Shown here one piece after another: positions 59,910-64,000 of a DNA stretch of 64,000 nt (the stretch's first letter is position 1; the number at the start of each line of letters is the position of its first letter). A model generated the notes under the pieces. It was not told the origin of the DNA. It made no database searches and was given only the letters and a program-made list of their open reading frames with translations. The translations under genes and the position numbers were made by a program. This DNA is from Pseudomonadota bacterium (GTDB taxonomy: Bacteria > Desulfobacterota > Desulfarculia > Desulfarculales > Desulfarculaceae): positions 1-64,000 of the forward strand of contig JAHJPG010000006.1 in NCBI GenBank assembly GCA_018819925.1, in the 5' to 3' direction.

Positions 59910-61268
59910 GTGGAATTCGGAGTAGACGAAGTATTCGAAACGGCGGGGATGATCCTCTTCGAGCATTTCGACATCCGCGCCGTCACCCTGGGGGTGAACC
60001 TCAAGGACCTCATCGACCGCGACGCCGGCCGCCTGGCCCGCGACGCCCATGATCGCCTGGCCGGACTGGGCAAGCGCCTGGTGAGCGAGGCCCGGGCCCT
60101 GAGCGAGTCCATGGGCCTGCCCATCATCAACAAGCGGCTGTCCATTACCCCGGCCGCCTGGCTCATCGAGCCCTGCGCCCAAGCCGACGCCCCCCTGGTG
60201 CTGGCCCGGGCCCTGGACCAGGCCGCCCATGAGGCTGGGGTGGACTTCATCGGCGGCTTCGGGGCCCTGGTGCAAAAGGGAGCCACCACCGCCGACCGGC
60301 GCATCATGGAATCCCTGCCCCAGGTTTTGGGCTCCACCCAGCGTATTTGCGGCTTTCTGAACCTGGCCACCACCCTGGCCGGCATGAACATGGACGCCAT
60401 CGTTCGCCTGGGCCACATACTCAAGGACATGGCCGCCGCGGCGGACAAGGGCATCGCCTGCGCCAAGTTCGTGGCCTTTTGCAACGCGCCCGAGGACAAC
60501 CCCTTCATGGCCGGGGCCTTCCACGGCGGGGGCGAGGCCGACGCGGCCCTGAACGTGGGCATCAGCGGGCCCGGCGTGGTGCGGGCGGTGGTGGACAAGC
60601 ACCCCGAGGCCGACCTCACCGAGTTGAGCGAGATCATCCGGCGCACCGTGTTCAAGATCACCCGGGGGGGCGAGCTGGTGGGCCGCGAACTGGCCCGCCG
60701 CCTGGGCGTCCCCTTCGGGGTTGTGGACATCAGCCTGGCCCCCACCACGGCTATGGGCGACAGCGTGGGCCGCATCCTGGAGGGCATGGGCTTGGAGCGG
60801 GTGGGCGCGCCGGGCACCACCGCCGCCCTGGCCTTGTTGATCGACGCGGTGAAAAAGGGCGGTGCCATGGCCTCGGGCCGGGTAGGAGGCCTCTCGGGCA
60901 CCTTCATCCCGGTGAGCGAGGACGAAGCCATGATCGAGGCGGTGCAGTTGGGGGCGTTGAGCCTGGAAAAGCTGGAGGCCATGACTGCGGTGTGCTCGGT
61001 GGGCCTGGACATGTTCGCCGTGCCCGGAGACACCAGCGCGGGCACCTTGTCGGCCATAATCGCCGACGAGTTGGCCATCGGCATGGCCAACAACAAGACC
61101 ACCGGGGTGCGGGTTATCCCCGCGCCCGGCACCGTGGCCGGGGACATGGTGGACTTCGGCGGGCTGTTGGGCCGCGCGCCGGTGATGCCGGTGTGCCGCT
61201 TCTCGGGCGAGGCCTTCGTGGCCAGGGGCGGGAGCATGCCCCCGCCCCTGCGCTCCCTGCGTAATTAA
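59910..61268 (+). CDS. UPF0210 (PFL-like, DUF711) family protein
   Basis: A 452-residue protein of the UPF0210 family, whose members have a PFL-like fold. Typical segments are LTLGVNLKDLIDRD-like VTLGVNLKDLIDRDAGRLAR, INKRLSITPAAWL, and LNVGISGPGVVRAV. Its biochemical function has not been established to my knowledge. The GTG at 59910 follows a GGAGG site. It forms a two-gene pair with the ACT protein just upstream, so ligand control by ACT is likely. Confidence 0.92.
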   Translation: MEFGVDEVFETAGMILFEHFDIRAVTLGVNLKDLIDRDAGRLARDAHDRLAGLGKRLVSEARALSESMGLPIINKRLSITPAAWLIEPCAQADAPLVLARALDQAAHEAGVDFIGGFGALVQKGATTADRRIMESLPQVLGSTQRICGFLNLATTLAGMNMDAIVRLGHILKDMAAAADKGIACAKFVAFCNAPEDNPFMAGAFHGGGEADAALNVGISGPGVVRAVVDKHPEADLTELSEIIRRTVFKITRGGELVGRELARRLGVPFGVVDISLAPTTAMGDSVGRILEGMGLERVGAPGTTAALALLIDAVKKGGAMASGRVGGLSGTFIPVSEDEAMIEAVQLGALSLEKLEAMTAVCSVGLDMFAVPGDTSAGTLSAIIADELAIGMANNKTTGVRVIPAPGTVAGDMVDFGGLLGRAPVMPVCRFSGEAFVARGGSMPPPLRSLRN

Positions 61269-61343
61269 TCCGAAGATAGCGGCAAGGCGGAAGGCCTGCC
61301 CAGGCCGGGCGGCCCGGGCTGCGCCGCTGGCTGGGGGGAAAGA

Positions 61344-62294
61344 GTGGATTTTCAGGTCCGGGTGTTGTCTTCCATAGCGGTTCTGGTGGGCCTGATATGC
61401 CTGGCGGTTTTGCTGCGCAAGCTGAAGGTGCTGGAGGAGTCCCACGGCGCCTTGTTTGCCAAGCTCGTCTCCCAGGTGACCCTGCCGGCAACCATCTTCG
61501 TCTATTTGGTAGAGCAACCCATCCCCTGGGAAGAGACCCAGTTGGCCGGAATAATGTTCCTGGCCGAGGTGGCCTGCCTGGTCTTGGCCTGGTTTGTGGG
61601 CCGCTGGTTTTCGCTGGACCGGCCCCGCATGGGCGCTTTCATACTCACCGCCGGTTTCGGCTCATCCTCCTTGCTGGGCTACGCTCTGGTGGCGGAGATA
61701 TACCCCGGCCAGGCCCAGGCCATCGTGGACGCGGTGATAATTTCCGAACTTGGAGTGGGCCCGGCCCTGTTCACAATCGGGGTCGTGGTGGCCATCTACT
61801 ATGGCAGCCGCCAGGTCGAGGCCGGGGAAAGGGCTTCGGCGGTGCTGGCCTTCTTCCGTTCACCCATCTTCTTCGCTCTGGCCGGGGGACTGATTTGCTC
61901 CGCGATCGGCTTGCCAAAGCAAAACCCGGTCGTCGCCTCCATCCTGGACGGCTTGAAGGTGGTTGCCGGGGCCAACACCCTGGCCGTGGCCATGACCGTG
62001 GGTTTGATTTTGAGGCTGAACGTGCTCTCGGCAGGCGTCGGGCTGGTGGCGGCGGTCTGCGCCATTAAATTGGTCGTCAAACCGCTGCTGGTCTGGCTGC
62101 CCCTGTCCCTGTTGGACCTGCCTGATTTGGGGAAACACATCCTTATCCTGGAAGCGTCCATGCCTTCGGCCATGTTGGGCGTGGTGCTGTCCAAGCGCTA
62201 CGGCTGCGATGGCGGCCTGGCCGCCAAGCTGGCCTTCGCCACCACCATCGCCAGCGCGGCCACCATGCTGCTGGTGGCCGGGTTGCTCATTTGA
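61344..62294 (+). CDS. AEC-family transporter (auxin efflux carrier type)
   Basis: A 316-residue membrane carrier with about ten hydrophobic segments, the usual size for bacterial AEC proteins. Characteristic parts are VSQVTLPATIFVYL near residue 45, AGFGSSSLLGYALV in the middle, and ILEASMPSAMLGVVLSKRYG near the end. Bacterial members export or import small acids such as malonate or malate. A GTG at 61344 with an upstream GGGGGAAAG is the start. Substrate is not evident. Confidence 0.88.
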   Translation: MDFQVRVLSSIAVLVGLICLAVLLRKLKVLEESHGALFAKLVSQVTLPATIFVYLVEQPIPWEETQLAGIMFLAEVACLVLAWFVGRWFSLDRPRMGAFILTAGFGSSSLLGYALVAEIYPGQAQAIVDAVIISELGVGPALFTIGVVVAIYYGSRQVEAGERASAVLAFFRSPIFFALAGGLICSAIGLPKQNPVVASILDGLKVVAGANTLAVAMTVGLILRLNVLSAGVGLVAAVCAIKLVVKPLLVWLPLSLLDLPDLGKHILILEASMPSAMLGVVLSKRYGCDGGLAAKLAFATTIASAATMLLVAGLLI

Positions 62295-62590
62295 GCCAGC
62301 GGTCAAGGCGGTATCAGGCCGCAGGCTGACCCTCAAACCAGGTCTGTAACATGAGCACCGCCCAACTCCTGCTCTGCCGGGGCCGTCTGTCTATAGAAGA
62401 CGGCTAAACCACGCAACGCCTTATAATCACCAAACAAAAAACATGTGCGCCCCAGTCGGGTCCCTGTCCATTCGAAACCGGCACGAGGCGTAAGGGCTTG
62501 AACCAAGCAGGGCCTGAATGCCATGATGATTAATATGGCCGGGTCTTCCCGCTGAGGGCATGGCGGTTTCCCGGCAAAGGGAGCCGTACC
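62295..62590. other. Intergenic stretch before the isoaspartyl methyltransferase
   Basis: No gene is seen in 296 bases. An inverted repeat GCCGTCT-N9-AGACGGC at 62382-62404 lies next to a TATAAT (62422-62427) that could be a -10 element for the downstream gene. No good -35 element is seen, and the repeat overlaps where it would be, so a controlled promoter is possible. Confidence 0.35.
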
Positions 62591-63307
62591 ATGCTCAAAC
62601 GGGTGTTGGTTGGATGCGTCGCGCTGCTGGCCCTGGCCCTGGCCTTGCCGGCCCCGGCGGCGGAGGATTACGCCGCCGCGCGCCAGCTTATGGTGGCCCG
62701 GCAATTGGCCGCGCGGGATATAAGCGATCCCCGGGTGCTGGCGGCCATGGACCAGGTGCCGCGCCACGAATTCGTACCCCCCGCCCTTCGCGGCCAGGCC
62801 TACCGCGACCACCCGTTGCCCATCGGCCAGGGCCAAACCATATCCCAGCCCTACATCGTGGCCTTCATGAGCCAGGCAGTGAAGCTTAAGCCCGGCGACA
62901 AGGTGCTGGAGATCGGCACCGGCTCGGGCTACCAGGCGGCGGTGCTGGCGGCCATGGGCGCCAAGGTCTACAGCGTGGAGATAATTCCCGAACTGGCCGC
63001 CCAAGCCGAGGCGCGCCTCAAGCGCCTGGGCTACGCGGTGCAGATCCGGGTGGGCGACGGCAACCAGGGCTGGCCCCAAGAGGCGCCCTTTGAGGCCATA
63101 TTGGTAACCGCCGCCGCCCGGCGCATCCCCCCCAAGCTACTGGAGCAGCTAAAGCCGGGGGGCCGCATGATTATTCCGGTGGGCTCCGGCCCCTGGTCCG
63201 AGGAACTGGTGTTGGTCAAAAAGGGGCCCGGAGGCAAGGTGACCAGCCACTCCTTGATGGCGGTGCGCTTCGTGCCCCTGGTGGGCGGTGACCAGCCCAA
63301 ACCTTAA
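62591..63307 (+). CDS. Exported protein-L-isoaspartate O-methyltransferase
   Basis: A 238-residue PIMT. A signal peptide (MLKRVLVGCVALLALALALP, cleavage near APA-AE) precedes the enzyme domain. The SAM-binding motif is VLEIGTGSGYQAAVLA, and PIGQGQTISQPYIVAFM is the substrate-loop signature of the family. It repairs isoaspartyl residues in ageing proteins. The signal peptide points to periplasmic action, which is less usual than the cytoplasmic form. SixA follows by 18 bases. Confidence 0.92.
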   Translation: MLKRVLVGCVALLALALALPAPAAEDYAAARQLMVARQLAARDISDPRVLAAMDQVPRHEFVPPALRGQAYRDHPLPIGQGQTISQPYIVAFMSQAVKLKPGDKVLEIGTGSGYQAAVLAAMGAKVYSVEIIPELAAQAEARLKRLGYAVQIRVGDGNQGWPQEAPFEAILVTAAARRIPPKLLEQLKPGGRMIIPVGSGPWSEELVLVKKGPGGKVTSHSLMAVRFVPLVGGDQPKP

Positions 63308-63325
63308 TCGCGGGGAGGGGAGGCC

Positions 63326-63814
63326 ATGGAAATTTTCCTGATGCAGCACGGGCCCAGTCTGCCCCCGGAAGAGGACCCCCAAGAGGGCCTGAGCCGGGAG
63401 GGGGAAAAGGCGGTCACCGCCACCGCGGTGGCCCTGGCCCGCATGGGCCTGCGCCCGGGGCTCATGGTGGCCAGCCCCAAGGCCAGGGCCCGCCAGAGCG
63501 CCGAGATAGTGGCCCGGGTCTTGAACTACGACCTGGAGGACATCCTGATAAGCGATGACGTGAAGGCCATGAGCGAACCGGGGGACACCTTGCAGTTTTT
63601 GGCCGCCCACCAGCAGCGGGCTCCCCTCATGGTGGTGGGGCACCTGCCCAATTTGGCCAAGGTGGCGGGCGGGCTATTGTCCTCCCGCAGACAGGCCACG
63701 GTGGATTTTAAGCGGGGCGGAATCTGCGCCATCGAGGTGGAAGAACTGCCTCGGGGCCAGGGCAAGCTGCTGTGGTATCTGCCGCCGGCGGTAACCACCC
63801 TGATGGGGGCATGA
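63326..63814 (+). CDS. Phosphohistidine phosphatase SixA family
   Basis: A 162-residue small histidine phosphatase. The motif is FLMQHGPS (H8), where the usual Arg before the nucleophile is Gln, a variant seen in some members. VASPKARARQSAEIV and VVGHLPNLAKV supply the later arginine and histidine. SixA removes phosphate from histidine phosphotransfer domains. It lies 18 bases after the isoaspartyl methyltransferase gene and is probably co-transcribed. Confidence 0.88.
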   Translation: MEIFLMQHGPSLPPEEDPQEGLSREGEKAVTATAVALARMGLRPGLMVASPKARARQSAEIVARVLNYDLEDILISDDVKAMSEPGDTLQFLAAHQQRAPLMVVGHLPNLAKVAGGLLSSRRQATVDFKRGGICAIEVEELPRGQGKLLWYLPPAVTTLMGA

Positions 63815-64000
63815 CGGCAGATTCTTTGGCCGCCGCCGTAATTTTAGGCAATCATTAGCGATAAAGTATATTTTAACGCTGGGCTTGGCCCAGCGGCTGG
63901 CCGGTTGACTGGCTCTTGCCGGGCCAGTATCCTTGCAAACTTCATCTTTCCCCTGCAATGCCCGAGTCATCGGGTCAAGGTATTTGCGATGCTCAGGCGC
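63815..64000. other. End of window, no gene seen
   Basis: These 186 bases contain no convincing coding region. A 7-bp hairpin GCTGGGC-N3-GCCCAGC lies at 63878-63894 but lacks a T-run, so a terminator is not claimed. Confidence 0.5.

Noticed and set aside
63878-63894. Terminator after sixA
   Set aside because: The 7-bp hairpin has no T-run on either strand.

Overview
The window is a GC-rich bacterial chromosome segment, most probably from an anaerobic Desulfobacterota (deltaproteobacterial) lineage near Desulfarculales. The pointers are an indolepyruvate:ferredoxin oxidoreductase, ETF and several acyl-CoA dehydrogenases, a LarA-type nickel racemase, FrhB-like and GlcD/GlcF-like redox proteins, the tig-clpP-clpX-lon order, and LipS-type lipoate genes. 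The assignment is an inference from gene content; no rRNA is present.

Positions 1-694 hold the start of a TonB-dependent receptor behind a possible attenuated leader. Positions 974-18455 form one long minus-strand gene train: acyl-CoA dehydrogenase, 3-hydroxyacyl-CoA dehydrogenase, thiolase, acyl-CoA ligase, a DctPQM TRAP transporter, GlcD/GlcF-type 2-hydroxyacid dehydrogenase, FrhB-like flavoprotein, IorAB, a LarA-like racemase, enoyl-CoA hydratase and an MFS carrier. Together they suggest uptake of a 2-hydroxy acid, racemisation, oxidation to the 2-oxo acid, ferredoxin-linked decarboxylation to acyl-CoA, and beta-oxidation. A consensus-quality sigma-54 promoter (18547-18562) precedes the train, and a PAS/AAA+ sigma-54 activator (18804-20189) lies just upstream.

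Positions 20274-26217 (minus) carry etfBA, an enoyl-CoA hydratase, an ADP-forming acyl-CoA synthetase and a short old-yellow-enzyme protein with an iron-sulfur motif. Divergently, 26394-32397 (plus) holds a histidine phosphatase, an ACAD10/11-like acyl-CoA dehydrogenase, a TetR regulator, an APH-type kinase, a DUF362 protein and a 3-hydroxyacyl-CoA dehydrogenase. The kinase plus ACAD10/11-like dehydrogenase suggests phosphorylation and elimination of hydroxyacyl-CoAs. A likely TetR operator lies between the two divergent units.

Positions 33478-41060 look like a compound integration region at tRNA-Asp(GTC). The intact tRNA is at 40983-41060, and two degraded copies of its 3' half plus terminator lie at 36813-36893 and 33478-33555. 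The intervals hold an AT-richer LuxR-regulator/Tat-amidase module and a second module of Tat-exported metallo-beta-lactamase-fold protein, membrane protein, Cys/His-tailed unknown protein and TatA-like protein. No integrase was found.

Positions 41126-47068 are core genes: tRNA-Val, lon, clpX, clpP and tig. Positions 47194-51793 form a lipoate operon (LplA-DUF116 fusion, GGR-like flavoprotein, two radical SAM proteins). Positions 51873-57466 are RNase G, a radical SAM fusion protein and a beta-CASP ribonuclease-like protein. Positions 57630-63814 (plus) hold LOG, cyclophilin, endonuclease III, ACT/UPF0210 pair, AEC transporter, exported isoaspartyl methyltransferase and SixA.
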